A DNA stretch of 64,000 nt from JAEUIE01 sp046350055 (GTDB taxonomy: Bacteria > Planctomycetota > Planctomycetia > Gemmatales > HRBIN36), in assembly GCA_046350055.1 (NCBI GenBank), contig JAXMBC010000001.1:5394001-5458000 (forward strand), written 5' to 3'. The position numbers and the translations under genes are program-made. How positions within the stretch are numbered: position 1 is the stretch's first letter; the number at the start of each line of letters is the position of its first letter. Shown in pieces: positions 33,987-41,970 of this stretch. Below the pieces are notes generated by a model that was not told where the DNA came from, did no database searches, and saw only the letters and a list, made by a program, of their open reading frames with translations.

Positions 33987-34184
33987 ATGAGTCTTAAAGA
34001 CATCGAACGTGCGATTACCCAATTGCCAGCCAGTGAACTCACCGAGCTAGCCAACTGGTTTCAAGACTACCTCGATGACGAATGGGATCGCGAACTCGAA
34101 CAGGACGTAAAGTCAGGCAAGCTGGATTCCATGCTACGTCAAGCACAGACTGAACTGGATGCTGGTAGAGTAACGCCACTGTGA
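33987..34184 (+). CDS. Antitoxin-like protein, left without a complete toxin
   Basis: 65 aa from the ATG at 33987. MSLKDIERAITQLPASELTELANWFQDYLDDEWD is the typical helical N terminus of antitoxins partnering RelE/ParE-type toxins, and the C-terminal part (KLDSMLRQAQTELDAGRVTPL) matches the neutralising helix. The TGA stop overlaps a GTG (34181) by four bases, as in intact pairs, but the following frame loses resemblance to a toxin within about ten codons. Confidence 0.7.
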   Translation: MSLKDIERAITQLPASELTELANWFQDYLDDEWDRELEQDVKSGKLDSMLRQAQTELDAGRVTPL

Positions 34185-34215
34185 AACACTTTGCCACTTC
34201 ATACTTCAGCACTGT
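34181..34215 (+). pseudogene. Remnant of the cognate RelE/ParE-type toxin
   Basis: The frame opens GTG with VKHFATSYF, which is the way many such toxins begin (V/MKHxAxPxFW). After that the sequence has no resemblance to a toxin and merges with the 3' end of the minus-strand sigma-kinase gene, which ends at 34216. I infer that the rest of the toxin was removed by a rearrangement or by insertion of the neighbouring gene. Confidence 0.5.
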
Positions 34216-35481
34216 TCAACTCGACTTCATTAACTTGAACACCTCATCCATCGAACCTGGACGCTGTTCAGGCATTTTCGCCAGGCATCGAACAATAACC
34301 TCTGGCAGTGCTGCCTGCTCACTTCGCCGAAACAGCTCAGCCATCACTGCCGCCCAGGAATAGAGGTCAGCACGCTCATCAGCCAACCCACCTGATTCCA
34401 CTTCCGGGGCAAGAAATGCCGGTGTTCCACCGTGTGGCAAGTGCCCTTGAGTCAGATGCCGAGCCTGACCCAAGTCAATGATAACGATGGACCCGTTCTG
34501 CCTCCGCATAATATTGCGCAACGAGAGGTCACCATGCACTATTCCTGCTGCATGCAAGGCTGCAATTCCTGTCCCTATCTGCGTGGCACAGGCAGTTAAC
34601 TCATCATGACTATGTGAAACTGCAGACCATTGATCGAGAGTCAGTCCGTCTATCCACTCCATCACCAGAAAAATACCACCTGCACGTGTTGTTCCCCAGC
34701 CGTAATGTTGCACGATATGTGGCGAGCGAACTCTTGAAGCCAGTTCAGCCTCATCGAGGATCGACTTCACCGCCCGTGGCTCCGCCCAGTAGGCTCGCTT
34801 CAAGAACTTCACCGCAACGACGTCGCCAATGCTATCCAACAGCGATCGATAGACCTTTGCGATAGCTCCCTGACCTACATACTCCAGAAGATGCAGCTCT
34901 CCATAGCCGAACCGTTGCGAGGACAAACTTGTCACCGTCTCTCTCTTGAGGCGATGAAGCAGTCGACGCACCGTACGTTCCGAACAACCACTTTGCACTG
35001 CGACTTCTCGCTGGTCATATCCTTGCAGCAGCAGTTGCAGAATGTTCTGCTCCGCCAGCGGCAAGCCTCGGAGTAGCAATTCCTGCAAGTCATTCGCTCC
35101 AGCTTCCGGCGGGTGTATCGCATTCCCGAATGCAACTGGATCAACGACAAGTTCCCTGCCTACATCTCGCTTAAGTGCTCTGTGCCAATCGGCATGCCGG
35201 GCAACTTTGCGAGCCAAGATGGTGGCCAGCAGAGGCCACAGTTCATCATGTTCGGGAACGTTTACTTTTCCGGCTCGCGCTGCGAGAAAGAAACTTCGCC
35301 AGGCTGAGTTGGTCACATCCGCCGCATCGACTCGTTGTTGCAATCTTCTCGATAACAGCGACTGCGCAAGCCGTTGAAGCCGGTCTTCGTAACGACCGAC
35401 TACCACCAAAGCAGCCTGTTCATCTCCAAGTTGCAATCGACCAAGCACGTCTTTATTGGAATGTTCCATTTTCTTGTGCAT
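34216..35481 (-). CDS. Fusion of an ECF-like sigma domain and a Ser/Thr kinase domain
   Basis: 421 aa. Residues ~10-185 look like an ECF sigma factor: sigma-2-like DVLGRLQLGDEQAALVVVGRYEDRLQRLA and sigma-4-like LAEQNILQLLLQGYDQREVAVQSGCSERTVRRLLHRLK (helix-turn-helix). Residues ~200-415 form a kinase: Gly loop VGQGAIAKVY, VAVKFLK (Lys225), HGDLSLRN (Asp318) in the catalytic loop, DLG at 336-338 in place of DFG, and TPAFLAPE. The loop lacks the usual Arg and Lys of HRDLKxxN. An alternative start is Met5. Kinase-associated ECF sigma factors are known in planctomycetes, usually as separate genes. Confidence 0.82.
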   Translation of the reverse strand: MHKKMEHSNKDVLGRLQLGDEQAALVVVGRYEDRLQRLAQSLLSRRLQQRVDAADVTNSAWRSFFLAARAGKVNVPEHDELWPLLATILARKVARHADWHRALKRDVGRELVVDPVAFGNAIHPPEAGANDLQELLLRGLPLAEQNILQLLLQGYDQREVAVQSGCSERTVRRLLHRLKRETVTSLSSQRFGYGELHLLEYVGQGAIAKVYRSLLDSIGDVVAVKFLKRAYWAEPRAVKSILDEAELASRVRSPHIVQHYGWGTTRAGGIFLVMEWIDGLTLDQWSAVSHSHDELTACATQIGTGIAALHAAGIVHGDLSLRNIMRRQNGSIVIIDLGQARHLTQGHLPHGGTPAFLAPEVESGGLADERADLYSWAAVMAELFRRSEQAALPEVIVRCLAKMPEQRPGSMDEVFKLMKSS

Positions 35482-35544
35482 TCGTGTCCGGTCTAACTTC
35501 TAGACTCCCATCTACTCCATGAAACATTCTACAGGAGAAGTGAC

Positions 35545-35823
35545 ATGGCGATGGTAGTGACCGAACCTTGCCTGGGGTGCAAATACACGGATTGCGTTGT
35601 TGTCTGCCCTTGCGACTGCTTCCATGAAGGTGACGACATGCTCTACATTGATCCCAATGCATGCATCGATTGTGAAGCATGCATTCCGGAATGTCCTGTG
35701 GAAGCCATTTTTCATGAGGACAACGTACCCGCGAAATGGTCGCACTATATCGAACTCAATCGCAAAATGGCGATAACCTTACCAGTCATCACCGAACGCA
35801 AGCCACGTCAGCCCTCAGCTTAA
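35545..35823 (+). CDS. fdxA: Seven-iron ferredoxin
   Basis: 92 aa. First cluster region PCLGCKYTDCVVVCPCDCF, second region CIDCEACIPECPVEAIF, the pattern of 3Fe-4S plus 4Fe-4S ferredoxins of the FdxA type. The ATG at 35545 is preceded by AGGAG. It is a small soluble electron carrier; the redox partner is not indicated by neighbours. Confidence 0.94.
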   Translation: MAMVVTEPCLGCKYTDCVVVCPCDCFHEGDDMLYIDPNACIDCEACIPECPVEAIFHEDNVPAKWSHYIELNRKMAITLPVITERKPRQPSA

Positions 35824-36156
35824 TCTTCAACTCCACCCATTTCCCCCAGGTTATTCCGTTACTTCCGATCTTGACCCCGTTCCTCAACATGGTACACGTG
35901 ATGACCTTCGCATGGGCACCGGGGCATAGATTGGTTGAATCCCAGCCTTCCACTTGCCGATGCGAAGTGTGTGTGTCCTCTCAGGAGCCTTTTCCTCTGC
36001 CTGAGATGTGAAACTGGGTAAAGAGGGACGGTCAGGGAGACTCTGTCCATGGGTTCTGTGTCGCGAGACAGTGCAGCTGATGAAGCTGGCTGTCCGGGCT
36101 CAGCTGCCTGTACTCCCTGGCTGCACGACGCCCCACTTGTCTCAGGAGGCCGCTCC
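35824..36156 (+). other. 333-bp intergenic region before the BBP7 gene
   Basis: It holds the likely promoter and leader of the barrel gene: AGGAGG at 36143-36148 is eight bases before the ATG at 36157. A frame that is open upstream from 36049 has no conserved sequence. I see no RNA gene or repeat here. Confidence 0.4.
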
Positions 36157-37377
36157 ATGTCGGCCCTGTGGGTCGTTTCTTTGCTGGTCTTGTGCCAAGG
36201 CCCCGTCCCGGTTGTGCGGGCTGACGAGGGTGCTGCTCCTGTATTGCCTGGAACGTTTCTCCCTGGCGAAGCTCCGGTATCACAAGCTCCACTCAATGAT
36301 CTCTTTGGCCCCACTCTTTTCGATTGGTACGGCGAACTGAGCATCATTTACCTGGATCGCACCATGCCACGCATGGATTTTGGTACCATGCTCGGTGGCG
36401 TTCAGTCGCTGGGGGCAGGCAGTGCCTTTGCCGATCTCACTACCAGCGACAACCGCGCTGTCTCGACCAATGACATGAGCATGGGGCCGCAGCCTGGCCT
36501 TCGCTTTCTCGTGGGTCGCACCATCTGGGCAGACCCCTGTGATGACCGGGGCTGCGTAGCCAAGCCAGTGAATGCCTCCGATTCGATGCGTCGCCTCAGC
36601 GTGGAGCTGGGTTACCTGGGAATGCTTCAGGAACATCAGGCCAGCGTGCGCTACCAGGCGAATCCTGCTGCACCCAACGGTGCCATCACCAGCCGTTTTG
36701 TGGGCACGGGCGTCAGCGATGTCTATCTGCCTCAACTCTGGCCGTTCGATTACGCGAATCTCAACACCCTCTCGTATCGCAGCCGGTTCGACTCGGCGGA
36801 ACTCAATCTCCGCTACAGCACGCAGGCCAGCCACCGCATGCCCATCGATGTGCTGGCAGGTGTCCGCTACATGAAGCTGCAGGAAAACCTCGACTTCTTC
36901 GCTGCCAACAACTCTCCCCATCTGCCCGGGCTGATGAACGCTTCACCCTACGGCAACTACAGCACCCGCACAGATAACGATCTCATTGGTCTGCAGATTG
37001 GTGGCGATCTGAGTTACCGCCTGACTTCCGACTGGAGCCTGATGGGCCGTGGACGGGGTGGCCTGCTCGTCAACAGCGCCTCGCAGCGAAGCAACCTGTC
37101 GGGTACCCTCGTATCCACCAGCCTGCCTTACAGCGATAGCGGCACCGCCAGCGGTGTAGGAGTCGCCAGCCTCTTTGAGTTCGGCATCCACACCAACTAT
37201 CAGTTGAGTTCCAACCTCTCGCTGCAACTGGGCTACCAGGGTCTGTTCCTGAGTGACCTCTCCACTGCTCCCAGGCAGTTTCAGTGGGGTCTGGAACAAG
37301 GCAGTCGCAATACTCTCGATCGCACGGGCAGCCTCTTCTTCTTCGGCCCCGCCGCAGGTATCGAGTGGAAGTGGTAG
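36157..37377 (+). CDS. BBP7 family outer-membrane beta-barrel protein
   Basis: 406 aa from the ATG at 36157, chosen for the AGGAGG eight bases upstream and the signal peptide that begins there (MSALWVVSLLVLCQG). After a short Pro-rich linker comes a barrel with alternating strands and aromatic ends: DWYGELSIIYLDRTMPR, RRLSVELGYLGMLQEHQ, SAELNLRYSTQ, LSLQLGYQGLFLSDL. It ends FFFGPAAGIEWKW with a terminal aromatic, as expected for barrel assembly. This family is planctomycete-specific as far as I know; function unproven. Confidence 0.82.
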   Translation: MSALWVVSLLVLCQGPVPVVRADEGAAPVLPGTFLPGEAPVSQAPLNDLFGPTLFDWYGELSIIYLDRTMPRMDFGTMLGGVQSLGAGSAFADLTTSDNRAVSTNDMSMGPQPGLRFLVGRTIWADPCDDRGCVAKPVNASDSMRRLSVELGYLGMLQEHQASVRYQANPAAPNGAITSRFVGTGVSDVYLPQLWPFDYANLNTLSYRSRFDSAELNLRYSTQASHRMPIDVLAGVRYMKLQENLDFFAANNSPHLPGLMNASPYGNYSTRTDNDLIGLQIGGDLSYRLTSDWSLMGRGRGGLLVNSASQRSNLSGTLVSTSLPYSDSGTASGVGVASLFEFGIHTNYQLSSNLSLQLGYQGLFLSDLSTAPRQFQWGLEQGSRNTLDRTGSLFFFGPAAGIEWKW

Positions 37378-37423
37378 TGCCTGTCATCGGTGGATAGCCG
37401 ACCATTTCAACTACAATGTCGGC

Positions 37424-38725
37424 ATGTCTTCTGCTACTGCGATCCAAACTCGTATCGACGAACTCTACCGCACCGAAGCGGGGCGGGTGCTGGGCAGTGT
37501 TGTTCGGCACATCAAGGACTGGGATCAGGCTGAGGAAGCGGTACAGGAAGCATTTCTCGCAGCGTCGAAGCAGTGGCCCAGCGAAGGCATCCCCGCCAAC
37601 CCGGTTGCCTGGCTCGTCACCAGTGCCAGGCACAAGGCCATCGATACTCTCCGTCGTCAGGCGAAGTTCAAGGAGATGGAGCCGGAACTTGCTCGCCGCA
37701 TGGATGAACTCCAGGGCCAGCAGAGCGACACGTCGGAGCACGAGATCAAGGACAATCACCTCCGTCTCATCTTCACCTGCTGTCACCCTGCCATCGATCC
37801 TTCCATCCAGGTGCCTCTGACATTGCGGGAAGTATGTGGCCTGACCACCGAGGAGATCGCCTCAGCATTCCTCGTCCCCGCCGCCACCATGGCCCAGCGC
37901 ATCGTCCGTGGTAAAACCAAGATTCGCGATGCCGGCATCCCTTTCCAGATTCCTGAAATGGAGGAATTGCCCGAACGCATCGAGTCGGTCCTCTCTGTCT
38001 GCTATCTCGTCTTCAACGAGGGCTATTCCGCCTCTTCTGGCGAATCGCTCACCCGCCCTGATCTCTCCGCTGAAGCTATCCGACTGGGCCGCTTGCTTGG
38101 CGAGTTGCTTGCCGATGCGGAAGTGTATGGCCTGCTCGCTCTCATGCTGCTCCACGAATCCCGGCGCGAAGCCCGAACCACGTTTGAAGGCGAACTGGTT
38201 CTACTGGAAGATCAGGACCGCACCCGGTGGAATCGCACCCACATTGATGAAGCACGCCAGTGGCTTAACCGTGCCTTTGCAGCGGAACCCATCGGGGCCT
38301 ACACTCTGCAAGCAGCCATCTCGCTGGAACATGCCCTGGCCCCCACCGCTGAAGCAACCAACTGGCAGCAGATCGTGCAATGGTACGACCTGTTGATGCA
38401 GACCGGCTCCACTCCCATCATTGAACTCAACCGGGCTGTTGCCCTGGCCATGCGCGATGGCCCTGAATCCGGGCTGCTTCTGATTGATGAACTGCAACAC
38501 CGGAAAGAGTTGGCGAATTACCACCTGATTCATGCCGCCCGTGCCGATCTCCTCCGCCGACTGGGACGACACCAGGACGCTTTGGCTGCCTATCAGCTGG
38601 CACTGACTCACGTGAAACAGGAACCGGAGCGACGATACCTCCGGAAACGGATGGATGAGCTCGCCTTCACAAGAATTCTTCCGAATCCTGTCGATCCACC
38701 CCATCCCCGTTCGACTACACTGTGA
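37424..38725 (+). CDS. ECF42-type RNA polymerase sigma factor
   Basis: 433 aa from the ATG at 37424 (MSSATAIQTRIDELYR). Sigma-2 region: GSVVRHIKDWDQAEEAVQEAFLAA and NPVAWLVTSARHKAIDTLRR. Sigma-4 region: LTLREVCGLTTEEIASAFLVPAATMAQRI. A long C-terminal extension (~250 residues) with YLVFNEGYSASSGE, LLHESRREARTT and a TPR-like NRAVALAMRDGPESGL is diagnostic of ECF42. This group has no anti-sigma factor and is commonly next to DGPF/YCII genes, exactly as here. Confidence 0.93.
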   Translation: MSSATAIQTRIDELYRTEAGRVLGSVVRHIKDWDQAEEAVQEAFLAASKQWPSEGIPANPVAWLVTSARHKAIDTLRRQAKFKEMEPELARRMDELQGQQSDTSEHEIKDNHLRLIFTCCHPAIDPSIQVPLTLREVCGLTTEEIASAFLVPAATMAQRIVRGKTKIRDAGIPFQIPEMEELPERIESVLSVCYLVFNEGYSASSGESLTRPDLSAEAIRLGRLLGELLADAEVYGLLALMLLHESRREARTTFEGELVLLEDQDRTRWNRTHIDEARQWLNRAFAAEPIGAYTLQAAISLEHALAPTAEATNWQQIVQWYDLLMQTGSTPIIELNRAVALAMRDGPESGLLLIDELQHRKELANYHLIHAARADLLRRLGRHQDALAAYQLALTHVKQEPERRYLRKRMDELAFTRILPNPVDPPHPRSTTL

Positions 38726-38774
38726 AACGCGGGCACTCTGCCCCACCATGCACCAGAAAACCAAGGGGACAATC

Positions 38775-39611
38775 ATGAGAGTTGCAGTCTTTGTCAAAGC
38801 CAGCAAGGCTTCCGAAGCTGGTGAAATGCCGAGAGAGACGCTGCTCGCCGAGATGGGTGCCTACAACGAGGAACTCGTTAAGGCTGGTATCATGAAAGAT
38901 GGTGCCGGGCTGCATCCCACTTCCAAGGCTGTCCGCGTTCGTTTCTCTGGCAAGAACCGTACCGTCATTAACGGCCCCTTCGCCGAAACCAAGGAACTCG
39001 TCGCCGGCTACTGGGTCTGGGAAGTCCAATCCATGGACGAAGCCATTGCCTGGCTCAAGAAGTGTCCCAACCCCATGGATGAAGATTCTGAAGTCGAGAT
39101 CCGCCCCTACTTCGAAGCCGACGACTTTGGTGCGGAGTTCACGCCGGAACTGCGGGCGAAGGAAGCCGAGCTCGAAGCCACCCTGTCCATGCAGAAGGCT
39201 AACGTCCAGCCATACGTCTTCTTCGGTGGCCGTTGCGAGGAGGCGCTCGAATTCTACAAGACCGCTCTGCATGCCAAGGTAGGCATGGTGATGAAGTTCA
39301 ATCAGAGTCCCGAGCCATGCCCCGGTTTGCAGCAGGGCTTCGAAAACAAGGTCATGCACTGCGACTTCACCGTCGGCAACGTCACCATCCTTGCTTCCGA
39401 TGGGTGCGATGACAAATCCAGCTTCCACGGCTTCCGCCTGGCCCTCAGCGTTCCCACAGAAGCCGATGCCCAGCGTGTCTTTCATGCCCTCGCCCAGAAG
39501 GGCAAGGTCGACATGCCCCTCGTCAAGACGTTCTGGTCCCCCTGCTACGGCATGGTTACCGATCAGTTCGGCCTCGGCTGGATGGTGATGGTACCGGGGG
39601 CAAATAACTAA
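38775..39611 (+). CDS. YCII (DGPF) domain fused to a VOC/PhnB-like domain
   Basis: 278 aa from the ATG at 38775, about 50 bp after the sigma factor stop. Residues ~1-115 are a YCII domain with NGPFAETKELVAGYWVWEVQSMDEAIAWL; residues ~140-275 are a glyoxalase/bleomycin-resistance-type (VOC, PhnB-like) domain: QPYVFFGGRCEEALEFYK and SPCYGMVTDQFGLGWMV. The DGPF motif is represented by NGPF. Likely regulated by the adjacent ECF42 factor; enzymatic activity unknown. Confidence 0.87.
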   Translation: MRVAVFVKASKASEAGEMPRETLLAEMGAYNEELVKAGIMKDGAGLHPTSKAVRVRFSGKNRTVINGPFAETKELVAGYWVWEVQSMDEAIAWLKKCPNPMDEDSEVEIRPYFEADDFGAEFTPELRAKEAELEATLSMQKANVQPYVFFGGRCEEALEFYKTALHAKVGMVMKFNQSPEPCPGLQQGFENKVMHCDFTVGNVTILASDGCDDKSSFHGFRLALSVPTEADAQRVFHALAQKGKVDMPLVKTFWSPCYGMVTDQFGLGWMVMVPGANN

Positions 39612-39766
39612 TGCCGGTCTGACTCTCCCTTTGAAAGCATTGAAAGGGGAGGAGTTGGAGGGGGTTTTGCAAGAGTGCGTGTCGTTGCCTGGGTCGCCCT
39701 GGGTCTACGTCATCCCGTCATCTTCCAACTCGCCTTCCAATTACGCCCCTCGCAGGAATCACCTTC

Positions 39767-40504
39767 ATGAAATACATGTTGCTCGTCTACAGCCCCGAGA
39801 GCGCCTGGACACAGGACGAATGGAAAGCCTGTACCGTGGAATCGTCCAAGGTCTGCCAGGACCTGGCAAGCAAGGGCCAGTTCATCGCCGCTTCGCCACT
39901 CTACCCCGTGGCCACGGCGGCCAGTGTGCGAGTGCGGAGCGGCAAGACGCTGGTCACTGCCGGCCCCTTTGCTGAAACCACGGAACAACTCGGTGGCTTC
40001 TTTCTCATCGATGTGCCCAATCTCGATGAAGCCATCGCGATTGCTGCCCGACTCCCCTCTGCGAAGAAGGGGACCATCGAAGTGCGCCCAGTGGCTACCC
40101 TCGACGGGGTGGCTGACGACCGCTTCCAAAGTACCGGTTCCGGTCCGCGTTACATGCTCATCAGCTACGACAATGAGCAATACTGGAACGAGGCTGGGCC
40201 CGCCGCTCTCGATGCGGCCAAGGCTGAAGCAGCCAGGCTGACGCATGAACTCAGTGCCCGGGGGCAATTCATCACAGCCTCACCACTCCATCCCACATCC
40301 ACCGCCACCAGCGTTCGCATTCGCGAGGGCAAGCGCCTTGTCACCGATGGCCCGTTTGCCGAGACCCGAGAGTTTCTCGGCGGGTTCTACCTCATCCACG
40401 CCCGCGACATGAACGACGCCATTGCTGTAGCTGCCCGCCACTCCGGTGCCCCGGTCGGGACCGTTGAAGTGAGACAAGTGGTGGACCTGCCGATGCAGAA
40501 CTGA
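39767..40504 (+). CDS. Protein with two tandem YCII (DGPF) domains
   Basis: 245 aa. Two homologous halves, each starting YMLL/YMLI and containing AGPFAETTEQLGGFFLIDV (first) and DGPFAETREFLGGFYLIHA (second), with matching GTIEVRPV and GTVEVRQV ends. Tandem YCII proteins accompany ECF42 sigma factors. The 155-bp gap before it contains a partly paired CTCCCTTT/AAAGGGGAG hairpin. Confidence 0.9.
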   Translation: MKYMLLVYSPESAWTQDEWKACTVESSKVCQDLASKGQFIAASPLYPVATAASVRVRSGKTLVTAGPFAETTEQLGGFFLIDVPNLDEAIAIAARLPSAKKGTIEVRPVATLDGVADDRFQSTGSGPRYMLISYDNEQYWNEAGPAALDAAKAEAARLTHELSARGQFITASPLHPTSTATSVRIREGKRLVTDGPFAETREFLGGFYLIHARDMNDAIAVAARHSGAPVGTVEVRQVVDLPMQN

Positions 40505-40513
40505 CCGGCTCCA

Positions 40514-41881
40514 TCAAAGCGTCTTCAGATATTCAATGACCGCCCGGCGTTCCTCGTCTGTCAGCTTGTCGCCGTACGTATGCCCGCGGTTGCCTCGCCC
40601 CGGCTGGGTTGTGTCGTATATCTTTCGCTTCTCGATGGGGTGCATCTCCGCTGGCGGCTCCTCCTGAACCAGGGTCACTTTCCAGCCTACCCGATCGTGG
40701 TCGTACGCTGCTTCATCGGTCTTGAAACTGCGAGTAAACCTGGCCGGACGGGTTTTGGAGTTTAACAGTGCTTCGAGCGTTGGCACGCTGCCATTGTGCA
40801 GGTAGGGAGCTGTGGCCCAGATGCCATCGAGGGGCGGTGCGACATAGCCCCGTTCATTGGTGGTAACCAGCTTCTTGCCCTGTTCATCCACTTCGCCCGC
40901 AAACCAGGTCTGGTCGTAGTGCGCCTTGGCTGCATCAGTGATCCCCAGAGCACGGGTAGGGTCGGTGCCCACCTCGTCCACTGGAATCACCTTATTGGGA
41001 TAAGTCCACTTCTCACCATAGGTACCGTGGCACTGGGAACAGTTCTTCACGAAGACGGCCTGTCCGCGAGCAGCCAGTTCCGTGTTGATCGGCTTTGGAT
41101 ACTTTGGTGGCTCCACGCTCTTGAGATAAGCCTGTATCTCGCGAAAGTCAGCTTCATTCGCCTTGATCATCGAAGGCAGATAGAAGGGGCTGAGGGTGAA
41201 CTGCATCAAGGTGCGGACACTGCGGGCATCGGTGCTGCCGTTGTAGTAGAGCCGGGTCTTCTTTCGCATGTGCCACCAAGGCGGAACATCTTCACAGAGG
41301 TCCGCCCGCAGTCCCAGGTCGAGCGGCTTGCCTCGCAATGTCAGATCCGTGTTACGAATGCTGAAGAGGTAAACGGCCATCGCCCCCGCTTCGACGGTGC
41401 CACGGACATTGGTGAACGGAAACAGAATGGGCCGCAACTCATTCTTGTCCGAACGCATGCCCGCCAGTTCGGTGAACAGCCCTTCGATCTCAAGTGAAGT
41501 GTTTCCCAAACCGACGTAGCTCTTGCCGAACAGGCTGCCGCCATGACACATCATGCAATCCGAAGTAACTCCTTTACCCACTCCCAGGACCGAGGTACTC
41601 CGCAACCCCATCGGTAAACCATCGTTGGGATAGGGTGCGGGATGGAGCCCATAACGCTCGCGGAACTGTTCATCAAAGTTGGCAGGTTTTTCCGAAAGCT
41701 TCCACTGCTGCCAGGCCTTGTCTACGGCTGACCGCGACCAGATGGCTGGCACATAGGCCTTGGTGGTAAGCAGTTCGTAACCACGCTCTGCCGAGGGAAT
41801 ATATGCCGGATCGCCGGCAGAGACCGCAGACAGACACAGCACCACGAGAGTAAATACACTCCATCGAACAAAAGGCATCAT
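40514..41881 (-). CDS. Exported di-haem c-type cytochrome, peroxidase-like
   Basis: 455 aa from one of two adjacent ATGs (41881; the frame is open to 41908). Signal peptide to about VSAG. Two haem c sites: DCMMCHGG at about residue 115 and NCSQCHGT at about residue 285. Later GYVAPPLDGIWATAPYLHNGSVPTLEALL is the typical tail of planctomycete cytochromes and di-haem peroxidases, with the distal Met not clear. Periplasmic electron transfer or peroxide reduction is likely. Confidence 0.87.
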   Translation of the reverse strand: MMPFVRWSVFTLVVLCLSAVSAGDPAYIPSAERGYELLTTKAYVPAIWSRSAVDKAWQQWKLSEKPANFDEQFRERYGLHPAPYPNDGLPMGLRSTSVLGVGKGVTSDCMMCHGGSLFGKSYVGLGNTSLEIEGLFTELAGMRSDKNELRPILFPFTNVRGTVEAGAMAVYLFSIRNTDLTLRGKPLDLGLRADLCEDVPPWWHMRKKTRLYYNGSTDARSVRTLMQFTLSPFYLPSMIKANEADFREIQAYLKSVEPPKYPKPINTELAARGQAVFVKNCSQCHGTYGEKWTYPNKVIPVDEVGTDPTRALGITDAAKAHYDQTWFAGEVDEQGKKLVTTNERGYVAPPLDGIWATAPYLHNGSVPTLEALLNSKTRPARFTRSFKTDEAAYDHDRVGWKVTLVQEEPPAEMHPIEKRKIYDTTQPGRGNRGHTYGDKLTDEERRAVIEYLKTL

Positions 41882-41970
41882 GAAGTCATCCTTCTCGTGA
41901 AACCACAAGCCAGCGCAGCATCGGCTGGTACAATCATACCATTAGTCTATTCGCAGCAGAGACAGAGCGG

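Noticed and set aside
35918..35945. GGTTGAATCC sequence resembling a tRNA T-arm
   Set aside because: The flanking bases do not form the 5-bp stem, and no acceptor or anticodon arm is found.
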